The position numbers and the translations under genes are program-made. DNA of 64,000 nucleotides from Nannocystis punicea (lineage in GTDB: Bacteria; Myxococcota_A; Polyangia; Nannocystales; Nannocystaceae): contig NZ_CP114040.1 in the NCBI RefSeq assembly GCF_026965555.1, positions 6,324,001 to 6,388,000 on the forward strand, given 5' to 3'. This document shows positions 53,720 to 60,848 of the stretch, piece after piece (the first letter of the stretch is position 1; every line of letters begins with the position of its first letter). A model generated the notes under the pieces. The model worked only from the letters and a program-made list of their open reading frames with translations, was not told the origin of the DNA and did no database searches.

Positions 53720-55432
53720 GTGAAGTTCACCGAGGAGCAGCCCGGCGAGACGGAGCTGGCCGAGGCGCACGAGACCTCGACGATGCACACGCCGCTCAAG
53801 GCCGACACGCGCGTGGGCGTGCTCCTCGCCGATCGCTACCGGATCATGGATCGCCTCGGCAAGGGCGGCATGGCGGCGGTGTACCGCGCGGTCGACCGCC
53901 AGTCGGGCATGGAGTACGCGATCAAGTTCCTCGACCGTCGCTTCACGGCGGATCCCGACATGGGGCGACGCTGTCAACGCGAGGCGCGGACGATGGCGGA
54001 GATCGAGAGTCGCCACGTGCCGCGGGCGTTCATGGTCGGCACGACGCCCGAGAACGAGATCTACTTCGTGATGGAGTTCCTGCGCGGGCGTGACCTCGAC
54101 CAGGTGCTCACGCGCGAGGGCCCGCTGCCGTGGCGGCGCGCGGCGTCGATCGGCCTCCAGCTGTGCGAGGCGCTGGCGGCCGCGCACGCGCGCAACATCA
54201 TCCACCGCGACGTCAAGCCGTCGAACTGCTTCCTGGTCGAGGGCGGCGACGGCGGCGAGGACTTCGTCAAGCTGATCGACTTCGGCATCGCCAAGGACCT
54301 CGACGCCAGCGGCGAACAGACCGGCCTCGGCCTGGTGCTCGGCACGCCCGGCTACGTCGCGCCCGAGCTGCTCGCCGGCGAGTCGCGGGCCTCGCCGGGG
54401 ACCGACGTGTACGGCCTCGGCGTGACGATCTACAAGCTCATGACCGGGCGCCTGCCGTGGCAGCCCGGCAGCGCCGGCGACATGACCTACGCGCAGATGC
54501 ACGAGGCTCCGCGGCCGCTGCACGACCACGTGCGCGGCCAGCTGCCGGTGACCGTCGAGGCCGCGGTGATGCAGGCGTTCGAGCGCGACCCGTCGCGGCG
54601 CTTCCGCTCGGTCGAGGAGGTCACCGCCGCCCTGCGGCTGGCGCTGGAGGAGCCGCGCGCGGTGCCGCCGAGCGGCTCGGCCCTGCGCGAGGCCGCGGTG
54701 ATCCCGGCGTCGGCGACGGGCCCGAGCTGGCGCCGCGAGGCCGCGATCGCGGCGGCCATCGCCGCGGCGCTGTTCGGCGGGGCGTGGACTCTGGCGCCCG
54801 TCGACAAGCCCGGTCGCGGCGGCTCGGGCCGGGTGCCGCTGGCCGCAGTGCGACCGACGCCGACGCACGAGCTGTTGGTGCGCGAGGCGACGGCGCAGGT
54901 CGAGCCGACGCGCGTCCAGGCGGCGCCCCCCGTCGTCCGTGAAGCGCAAACCGTGGCCCAGGCCGCGCCGGCCCAGGCCCCGAGCGTCGAGGCGCCGGCC
55001 GATTCGGCCGCAGCGACCCCGCCTGCCGCGCCCGTCGAGGCCCCTGTCGAGGTCGCTACCGCCCCGCCGACCACGCCGCCTGCGCCCGCGCGCCCGTTCT
55101 CGGCCAGCAAGGTCGAGACCCTGCTCGATCGCCGGCTGACCGACCTGCGCGTGTGCGCCCCGCCCGGCGCCGATCGCCTGCGCTTCACCCTGCTCGTCGC
55201 GCCCGACGGCGCGGTCGCGGGCGTGCAGGCGAGCCCGGCGTCGTTCCGCCAGTGCATCGCCGATCAGCTCGACGGCGCCACCTTCCCCGCCAGCGACGGC
55301 GGCGGCGAGCTCGAGTACGCGTTCCGGGCCAAGGACGCGCCGAAGCCGGCCGGCAAGCCCGCGCCGAAGCCGAAGAAGACGCCGCCCAAGGACGCGATGG
55401 ACGACGACCTTCTGCCCGTGGGAGGCAAGTGA
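53720..55432 (+). CDS. Transmembrane Ser/Thr protein kinase with periplasmic C-terminal domain
   Basis: 570 residues from GTG 53720. Kinase motifs: glycine loop GKGGMAAVY (~48), YAIKFL, HRDVKPSN (~162), DFGIAK (~187), GTPGYVAPEL. One transmembrane segment lies near 341-358 (IAAAIAAALFGGAWTLA). The outer part starts with a Pro/Ala-rich stretch and ends in a ~90-residue domain (KVETLLDRRLTDLRVCAPPG, LRFTLLVAPDGAVAGVQASP) resembling the TonB/AgmX-type C-terminal fold. It is the first gene of an operon of five, and its stop overlaps the next start (GTGA). It may couple envelope redox state to cytoplasmic signalling (inference). Confidence 0.93.
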   Translation: MKFTEEQPGETELAEAHETSTMHTPLKADTRVGVLLADRYRIMDRLGKGGMAAVYRAVDRQSGMEYAIKFLDRRFTADPDMGRRCQREARTMAEIESRHVPRAFMVGTTPENEIYFVMEFLRGRDLDQVLTREGPLPWRRAASIGLQLCEALAAAHARNIIHRDVKPSNCFLVEGGDGGEDFVKLIDFGIAKDLDASGEQTGLGLVLGTPGYVAPELLAGESRASPGTDVYGLGVTIYKLMTGRLPWQPGSAGDMTYAQMHEAPRPLHDHVRGQLPVTVEAAVMQAFERDPSRRFRSVEEVTAALRLALEEPRAVPPSGSALREAAVIPASATGPSWRREAAIAAAIAAALFGGAWTLAPVDKPGRGGSGRVPLAAVRPTPTHELLVREATAQVEPTRVQAAPPVVREAQTVAQAAPAQAPSVEAPADSAAATPPAAPVEAPVEVATAPPTTPPAPARPFSASKVETLLDRRLTDLRVCAPPGADRLRFTLLVAPDGAVAGVQASPASFRQCIADQLDGATFPASDGGGELEYAFRAKDAPKPAGKPAPKPKKTPPKDAMDDDLLPVGGK

Positions 55433-56706
55433 CGGCGCCGACGATCGCCACGCCGCAGGGGCTCGCGCAGGGGCTCGCGCCGCGGATCCGCGCCGGCGCG
55501 TGGTTGACGCTGGTCTCCGGGCTGGTCGGCCTCGGCGTCAGCACCTGGCTGGTGCGGCTCAAGTTCGGCGCCGACCACCTGTGCGACGCCAGCGGCTGCC
55601 CCGGCGGCGAGGACGGCCCCGCCTGCGCCGAGGCGCTGGCGAGCGGCTGGTCGCAGCTGCTCGGCCTGCCGCTCGGCGTATGGTCGATCGGACATGTCGT
55701 GACGACCATGTTCCTGGCGGCCGCGGTGCTGCGCCGGCGCGGGCCGCTGGCCGAGGTCGCCGCGCCCGGCCTGCTGGGCCTCGGCGCGCTCGGGGTCGCG
55801 GTGTCGCTGCTGCTCGGCCTGTATGCGTACACCCAGTTCGCGCACATGTGCCCGTTCTGCGTCGCCCTCTACGCCACCTTGACGGCCGCGTTCGTCGGCG
55901 CGCTGCTGGTCCGCGGCGCCGCGCCGATCTGCCCCGAAGGACAGGCGCGAGTCGGCGCCGCGCGGGCGGTGCTGATCTGGGCCGTGGTCACCGGCGGGAC
56001 CGCCCTCGCCTATCAGCTCGCGGCGCGCTCCGTGACCTGCCCGCCCCCGCCGCCCGATCCGCCGCCCGTCACGCTCGCGGCCACCGTCGACGCGCCGCGG
56101 GTCGCGGTGATGCTGTTCGTCGATCCGACCTGCCCGCTGTGCCGGCGCGAGCTCCACTTCCTGCAGCAGTCGCTGCCGCGGCTGCGCGCGCACGGGGCCG
56201 AGCTGTGGGTGTACATGTTCCCGCGCGCCAACTGCGACGAGCGGTTCTTGCCCTCGCACGAGTTCGTCGACGCCGAGGGCAAGCCGCAGACCCACGGCGA
56301 GGCGCGCAGCAACAACGCCTGCCTCGGCGCCCTCGCGGCCCTGTGCGCCGAGCGGCTGGCCCCCGGGCGCGGCCTCGACGGCCTGGCTGCCCTGTTCGAC
56401 CTGCAGGACACCGAGGCTCCGCGCTTCACCACCGACAAGGTCGAGCGGGCGCTCGCCGAGGTCGCCCCGGCGCTCGGGCCCGGCGACAAGCTGCGCACCT
56501 GCATCGACGGCGAGGACGCCTCGGCGACGCTGGCGGCCCAGCAGCGCTACCTGCTGGCGTGGGTCAAGGCGCGCGGCGGCCGGGTCGGCGTGCCGCAGGC
56601 GTTCGTGGTGCCGATCGTCGACGGCCAGCTGCACCTCGACGAGGCGATGCCGGCGACCAGCGCGGGGAAGATCCTCAAGCTGGTCGAGGCGCCCGGCGCC
56701 AAGTGA
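55429..56706 (+). CDS. VKOR family protein fused to a thioredoxin/DsbA-like domain
   Basis: About 425 residues from GTG 55429. The first ~190 residues have four to five hydrophobic segments and the VKOR cysteines: HLCDASGC, CAEALASGWSQLLGLPLGVW and the active pair HMCPFC. The C-terminal part is thioredoxin-like with the redox motif DPTCPLCRRE and later VGVPQAFVVP (cis-Pro region). Such fusions generate disulfides and pass them to the periplasmic partner (known). The quinone-linked VKOR would reoxidise the attached domain. The gene sits between a kinase and an OmpA-like gene, suggesting oxidative folding in the envelope. Confidence 0.92.
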   Translation: MTAPTIATPQGLAQGLAPRIRAGAWLTLVSGLVGLGVSTWLVRLKFGADHLCDASGCPGGEDGPACAEALASGWSQLLGLPLGVWSIGHVVTTMFLAAAVLRRRGPLAEVAAPGLLGLGALGVAVSLLLGLYAYTQFAHMCPFCVALYATLTAAFVGALLVRGAAPICPEGQARVGAARAVLIWAVVTGGTALAYQLAARSVTCPPPPPDPPPVTLAATVDAPRVAVMLFVDPTCPLCRRELHFLQQSLPRLRAHGAELWVYMFPRANCDERFLPSHEFVDAEGKPQTHGEARSNNACLGALAALCAERLAPGRGLDGLAALFDLQDTEAPRFTTDKVERALAEVAPALGPGDKLRTCIDGEDASATLAAQQRYLLAWVKARGGRVGVPQAFVVPIVDGQLHLDEAMPATSAGKILKLVEAPGAK

Positions 56707-56716
56707 TTGTTTCAAA

Positions 56717-57727
56717 ATGGCGATCGATCGCATCACAGTGAGCTTGAGCGCCCTGACGGCCGGCGTCTGGGCGATGGTGCTGTTCGTGGCCTGGGCGGTG
56801 GTCTCGGTGCCGACCGCGGCCGTCGAGCCCGAGGGCGGCCTGCGCTGCGACCCGCGCCGGCCCGACGAGGAGCAGTGCCCCGACGGCGAGTGGTGCGTGC
56901 ACGGCGAGTGCACCCCGCACGAGGAGCCCCAGGTCGCCCAGCGCGGCGAGCAGTGTCGCGACTGCCCGTGCGACGTCGGCCTGCAATGCGGCGCCGACCT
57001 GCGCTGCCGCCCGCGCGGCGAGCCCGAGGCGCCGGCCCCCACCTGCGGCGATCCTGCGGTCGAGGCGGCCGTCTCGCGGCTGACGCAGGCCTGCCTGCAG
57101 CGGCGCACCAGCGTGCAGGACAAGGTCGAGGGCGGCGAGGGCTGCAGCGCCGACGAGTGGCGGGCCCTGCTCGCCGACGACGAGGAGATGAACGCGCTGC
57201 TGGCCGCGTTCCCCGACCGCCTCACGGTCTACTTCCCGTCCGGCGAGCCCCGCGCGCGCGCTCCCTGGCCCGATCCGGCCACGCGGGCGCACATGGTCGG
57301 CGAGCTCGCGCGCCACGCCAAGGCCCTGCGCGACGCCAAGATGCTGTTCGTCATCGGCCGCTCGAGCCCCGACGGCAACCCGACCGACGACCACGCGCTC
57401 GCCCTGCGCCGGATCAACGCGGTCGAGCGGCTCATCGACCAGGCGCTGGGCCGCGACAAGCCCAGCGAGCGCGGCGAGGGCCCGATGCTGATCGGCTGGG
57501 GCGCGCCGAGCGAGCGGCCGGTCGCGCTCGAGGCGTTCGTGCGCAACTACGCCGGCACCCAGACGCCGGTCGCCAGCACCCGCGAAGCCGGCGAGCGGCT
57601 CGCCGCCGCGTTCGCGGCCGTACGCGCCGGCGAGCCGGTCCCCGCCCGCCGCTCGCTCGAGCGCGACGTCAACCGCGTGGTCCTGGTGATCCCCGTCCCC
57701 TGCGCCGGCACCAAGGAGGCGCGGTGA
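56717..57727 (+). CDS. Membrane-anchored Cys-rich protein with OmpA-like C-terminal domain
   Basis: 336 residues from ATG 56717. An N-terminal transmembrane segment (TAGVWAMVLFVAWAVVSV) precedes a Cys-rich module (CDPRRPDEEQCPDGEWC, EQCRDCPCDVGLQC). The C-terminal half resembles a divergent OmpA-like peptidoglycan-binding domain: MLFVIGRSSPDGNPTDDHAL then RRINAVERLI, in place of the usual GHTDxxGxxxxNxxLSxxRA pattern. The many Cys are probable disulfide substrates of the adjacent VKOR protein. The stop overlaps the next small gene (GTGA). Confidence 0.7.
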   Translation: MAIDRITVSLSALTAGVWAMVLFVAWAVVSVPTAAVEPEGGLRCDPRRPDEEQCPDGEWCVHGECTPHEEPQVAQRGEQCRDCPCDVGLQCGADLRCRPRGEPEAPAPTCGDPAVEAAVSRLTQACLQRRTSVQDKVEGGEGCSADEWRALLADDEEMNALLAAFPDRLTVYFPSGEPRARAPWPDPATRAHMVGELARHAKALRDAKMLFVIGRSSPDGNPTDDHALALRRINAVERLIDQALGRDKPSERGEGPMLIGWGAPSERPVALEAFVRNYAGTQTPVASTREAGERLAAAFAAVRAGEPVPARRSLERDVNRVVLVIPVPCAGTKEAR

Positions 57728-57885
57728 AGCCCGCCCCCGCCCGCCGCCTGCTGCTCGCCGCCGCCCTGGCCGCCACCGTCGCCGTCGCCGCCGCGACCGC
57801 CGGCATCTGGCGCTTCCTACAGGTGCGAAGGGACATGTCCCGGACGCTCGAGACGTGCGCTTGCTGCGAGGAGCCGGCCCCGTGA
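57724..57885 (+). CDS. 53-residue membrane micro-protein with CACC motif
   Basis: GTG 57724 overlaps the preceding stop (GTGA). After a short basic start there is one hydrophobic helix (LLLAAALAATVAVAAATAG) and then a short tail with CACCEEP. Translational coupling within an operon and the clear membrane helix support it as real. It may be a small partner of the redox proteins encoded on either side. A copy of the dispersed dyad lies within its coding sequence (57820-57837). Confidence 0.65.
   Translation: MKPAPARRLLLAAALAATVAVAAATAGIWRFLQVRRDMSRTLETCACCEEPAP
57820..57837. repeat. Dispersed dyad within the micro-protein gene
   Basis: CAGG-TGCGAAGGGA-CATG, covering codons for VRRDMS, just after the membrane helix. 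The same inner sequence TGCGA appears again in the intergenic chain downstream. Confidence 0.5.
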
Positions 57886-57907
57886 CGGCGCTCGCGGGGC
57901 TCGTCGA

Positions 57908-58009
57908 GGTGTCCCTTCGTGCAGGTGCGAGAAGACATGTCCGGAGCATCAGGCTCCTAAGAGCCTGGCGCTTCGGGCATGACCCATCGGACATGTCCTC
58001 TACGACCTG
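57908..58009. repeat. Chain of eight anchors with exact 14-bp period
   Basis: Anchors: GGTG 57908, CAGG 57922, CATG 57936, CAGG 57950, CCTG 57964, CATG 57978, CATG 57992, CCTG 58006. All spacings are exactly ten bases between 4-bp anchors. The unit 57950-57967 (CAGGCTC-CTAA-GAGCCTG) is a perfect hairpin. The chain fills most of the 154-bp gap inside an otherwise compact operon. Confidence 0.85.
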
Positions 58010-58039
58010 CCCCTGCGACCGCCGCCAGGAGCGCGCGCA

Positions 58040-59266
58040 GTGAAGACCACGCCGCTGCCCCCGCCCGAGCCGGAGGCCCCGCGCGCCTGGATCGCCGCGG
58101 CCTTCGTGCTCCTCGCTTCGGTGACCGTGCTGTCGGGCCTCACCCTGGTCCTGACCTGGCGCCTCGCCGCGCAGACCGAGGCGCTGGCCGAGCTGCGCGA
58201 GCGCGCCGCCTCGTGTCCCGTGCGCGAGCCGACCTCGTCGGAGCCGCGGATCGAGGTGGAGGCCGTCCCGCCGCCGCCGAGCGCCCCGCTCGGGTCCGGC
58301 GCCTACGTGGCCGCCGGCGTCGACGTCGCGCCGCTGATGCGCCTGCGGCTCGAGCGCGTCCGCCACGGGTCGCCCGCGGGCACGGTGCGGTTCGGCGCCG
58401 CCGACGTGCTGTCGCCGCGGGCCGTGCACGTCCTCAGCCTGTGGGCCCCGTGGTGCGTCGCCTGCAAGGAGGTCCTGCCCGACCTGCGCGAGCTGTTCGC
58501 GCGCCGCGGCGCCAGCTGGGGCGACGCTGTCCGCTTCCTCCCGGTCCAGGTGCTCGACCCCACCGCCCCCGAGGACGCCATCCGGATCTGGGGCCCGCTC
58601 ATGCCGCCCAGCGCGGTGCAGCTGGCCGATCGCTCGCTGGCCGACAGCTTCATCGCCGCCCTGCGCGACGAGTCGCGCCGCCTGTACCAGGGCACCTTGC
58701 CGGTGACCCTGGCGTTCGACTGCAACCGCCGCGTCCGCTGGGCCCGGATCGGCGTCCCGAGCCCGGCGGAGCTGAAGGAGCTCGAGGAATGGCTCGACAC
58801 CTTCCGCGCCGAGCTCAAGGACGGCGACCCGCGCTGCCGCCAGGTCTGGTGCGGCAACGGCCGCTGCGAGAACGGCGAGGCCGGCCGCTGCGAGGAGGAC
58901 TGCGGCACCCCGGCCGAGGCCGCGGCCCCGAGCGAACGCCCGGTGACCGGCCCGATCGAGGTCGCGGTAGCCGCCCCGAGCGACGTCGCCGCGACGCCGA
59001 CCGGCCCCGCGAAGACCGCGCCGAAACCGCGCGAGTGTCCGTCAGAGTGCCCGCGCTGCGACGCGAAGGGCCGCTGCCTCACGCTATGGGACGGCCCGCC
59101 GGCGACCGTGCCCATCCCGGCATCCGGCTGCGGCGACGGCAAGTGCGATGCCGGCGAGGACTCGAGCACGTGTTGCCGCGACTGCGGCTGCAAGCCCCCC
59201 CTGCAGTGCCGGCGCGGCCAGGGCGAGCAAGACGTCTGCCTGCCACCGCGGCTGTGGCCGGATTAG
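58040..59266 (+). CDS. TlpA-like membrane-anchored thioredoxin with Cys-rich tail
   Basis: 408 residues from GTG 58040 with AGGAG upstream. One N-terminal membrane segment (IAAAFVLLASVTVLSGLTLVL) anchors a TlpA-like thioredoxin fold whose active site is SLWAPWCVACKEVLPD (CVAC); LPVTLAFDCNRRVRW is the later strand. Two Cys-rich modules of the form CGNGRCENGE and CGDGKCDAGED, separated by a Pro/Ala linker, make the tail, like those of secreted myxobacterial proteins. It ends the kinase-VKOR operon. Reduction or isomerisation of disulfides in exported Cys-rich proteins is inferred. Confidence 0.88.
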   Translation: MKTTPLPPPEPEAPRAWIAAAFVLLASVTVLSGLTLVLTWRLAAQTEALAELRERAASCPVREPTSSEPRIEVEAVPPPPSAPLGSGAYVAAGVDVAPLMRLRLERVRHGSPAGTVRFGAADVLSPRAVHVLSLWAPWCVACKEVLPDLRELFARRGASWGDAVRFLPVQVLDPTAPEDAIRIWGPLMPPSAVQLADRSLADSFIAALRDESRRLYQGTLPVTLAFDCNRRVRWARIGVPSPAELKELEEWLDTFRAELKDGDPRCRQVWCGNGRCENGEAGRCEEDCGTPAEAAAPSERPVTGPIEVAVAAPSDVAATPTGPAKTAPKPRECPSECPRCDAKGRCLTLWDGPPATVPIPASGCGDGKCDAGEDSSTCCRDCGCKPPLQCRRGQGEQDVCLPPRLWPD

Positions 59267-59338
59267 CGGCAACGCCGCGATTCGCTAGAGAGACGGCGGG
59301 CAGGCAGACCGCGACTATCCCGCGTCAGCAACATGCGG

Positions 59339-59470
59339 CATGTTCTTCTGAACATATCTCCAAGGACATGTTCAAAAGAACATACACGTTCTCGGCCACC
59401 TCGCTGTCGTGCTTTATGGCTTAGAAGCCATGTCCTGAAGGGCACATTCTCGAGAACCACGACCTTCAGG
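59339..59470. repeat. Cluster of hairpins between convergent genes, with 14-bp-period anchors
   Basis: Anchors CATG 59339, CATA 59353, CATG 59367, CATA 59381 are 14 bp apart. Stem 59342-59355 with 59368-59381 pairs at 13 of 14 positions. ATGGCTT-AG-AAGCCAT (59416-59431) is perfect, and CCTGAAGG (59434-59441) pairs with CCTTCAGG (59463-59470) around the palindrome TTCTCGAGAA. It lies between the convergent TlpA-like gene and the gene ending at 59498, a likely transcript-end structure. Confidence 0.65.
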
Positions 59471-59497
59471 TCCCGTACGGCACCCCGCCTGGGTGGC

Positions 59498-60712
59498 TCA
59501 GAATCGCCCCTCGAGCACCAGCGAAGCTCCACCCAGTCGCACCTGGGGCCCGGCCGCGACCAGGAAGCGGCCGCCTCGATCGAGCAGGAGGCCGGTAACG
59601 GAGCTCGCTAGCAGGCCTCCACCGAGCCCGAGGAAAGCACCGCCGACAGTGTGCGTCACGCCGATTTGGCCAATGTTCCGCCGCTCGTCGTTGGTCCAGG
59701 CCATGCCGTCGGTCGCGCGATCGAACCGCTGCGCCCCGAGCCCGAGTGCCACCGCGCCGCCGATCGACATCAAGCCGCCGAGGGACGCGGTGACGATCCA
59801 ACCGACGCGCCGCTGACGAGGCTCGGCCACACGGGCTACTAGCCCGCCGACCAGCGAGCCGGTGCCGACGCCGAGCACCGCGGCGCCGGCGGTCCGCAGC
59901 GTCCCCGCCGAGGCCACTGCCGCCTCGCAGGCCTGCACCGAGTACAGCGGATCGCCTGCCTGGCAGCGCTCGATGGGCCCGGCGAGGTTGGTCGACCACC
60001 GGCCCTGCCCGACCCCGAGCAAGCTCGCGCCGACCACCACTCCGACTGCGCCTACCCCCGACCACGCGAGGGTGAAGCGACGCAGCGTCCGTGCGTCCTG
60101 TCGCGGCCGGAGCTCGAGCACCTGCGCACCCGCACCGTTCGCCTCGACCCGTACGTCCTGCGCCACTGATTCGAAGCGCGGGTCGTCGATGCGGAGCTGC
60201 CAGACCCCGGAATCGAGCGCCAGCGTCGCGCGCCCCTCCGGGGGTACGGCGATCGTCAGGTCCGGTCGCAGATCCGACGCGTATGTGCCCCTGTACGACA
60301 GCGTGACGGTGACCGCCGACTCAATCTGGCGCGGCGCTCGCAGCTCGAGAGCCACGGGTCGCGTCTCCGTGCGAGCCGTCCGAACCAGCGCCGCAGCCTC
60401 CTCGCGCTGGACCGGCGTCAGCCCCGGCTGGACGAGCAGCGCCTCGAGGTGTGCGATCGCGTGGGTGTGATGACGCAGGGCGATCCGCGATGCTGCCGCA
60501 TTGAACAGGTCCGATGCGACATGTCCTTCTCGCCACAAGGCCTCGAAGTCGACCGCTGCCTCGGCGTACCCGCCGCGTTCGAATGCCGCCCGCGCGCGAC
60601 CGCGACGCGCCTCGACGTCGCTTGGAGCGCTCCCGCTCGCGGCCGGGGACGCGGACGCGGCCGGAGCAGGCGGCGCGAGAAGCAGGAGAGCGACCAAGAG
60701 GACGCAGACCAT
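59498..60712 (-). CDS. Exported protein with TPR-like N-terminal part and membrane-embedded C-terminal part
   Basis: 404 residues from ATG 60712. Signal peptide VCVLLVALLLLAPPAPA. The next ~90 residues look TPR-like (AAFERGGYAEAAVDFEALWR, DLFNAAASRIALRHHTHAI, LEALLVQPGLTPVQREEAAALV). A beta-rich middle ~100 residues follow, then a hydrophobic region with several Gly-rich segments (VGAVGVVVGASLLGVG, AAVLGVGTGSLVGGLVA, LGGLMSIGGAVALGLGAQ, GGAFLGLGGGLLASSV). Secreted and outer-membrane-associated by appearance. It diverges from a DUF4215 lipoprotein gene, and the pair is duplicated at the window end. A truncated homologue is at 62641. Confidence 0.7.
   Translation of the reverse strand: MVCVLLVALLLLAPPAPAASASPAASGSAPSDVEARRGRARAAFERGGYAEAAVDFEALWREGHVASDLFNAAASRIALRHHTHAIAHLEALLVQPGLTPVQREEAAALVRTARTETRPVALELRAPRQIESAVTVTLSYRGTYASDLRPDLTIAVPPEGRATLALDSGVWQLRIDDPRFESVAQDVRVEANGAGAQVLELRPRQDARTLRRFTLAWSGVGAVGVVVGASLLGVGQGRWSTNLAGPIERCQAGDPLYSVQACEAAVASAGTLRTAGAAVLGVGTGSLVGGLVARVAEPRQRRVGWIVTASLGGLMSIGGAVALGLGAQRFDRATDGMAWTNDERRNIGQIGVTHTVGGAFLGLGGGLLASSVTGLLLDRGGRFLVAAGPQVRLGGASLVLEGRF
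60506..60523. repeat. Dispersed dyad within the TPR-like gene (first paralogue)
   Basis: CAGG-TCCGATGCGA-CATG, conserved in place in the paralogue at 63193. It covers codons of the motif near EGHVASDLFN on the minus strand. The conserved position could also reflect common descent of the genes. Confidence 0.45.
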
Positions 60713-60769
60713 CGGCGGGGAGTGTACGGAAAACGACGGACGAACGCGAGGCCCAACCGAACTTGGGCG

Positions 60770-60791
60770 CCCCCCAACGCCAGTTGGGGGG
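60770..60791. promoter_or_regulatory. Conserved 22-bp dyad CCCCCCAAC-N4-GTTGGGGGG (copy A)
   Basis: Perfect 9-bp arms with a 4-bp centre, 58 bp upstream of the TPR-like gene and 57 bp before the DUF4215 lipoprotein gene. The same dyad is present in the equivalent position of the duplicated pair (63456-63477), while flanking sequence differs more. Operator function is inferred. Confidence 0.65.
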
Positions 60792-60848
60792 CTCAGCGCA
60801 CGCGCGCCCCGTTGATCGCTCGATCTGCCTCGCTTAGAGTTCCTCGTG

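Noticed and set aside
55693..55710. CATG-N10-CATG in the VKOR gene as another copy of the dispersed repeat
   Set aside because: Anchors match but the inner bases lack the TCC....GGA tendency and no dyad forms, so chance in a coding region is likely.
57908..58009. CRISPR array
   Set aside because: Period of 14 bp with 4-bp anchors is far too short for CRISPR repeats and spacers, and no cas gene is present.
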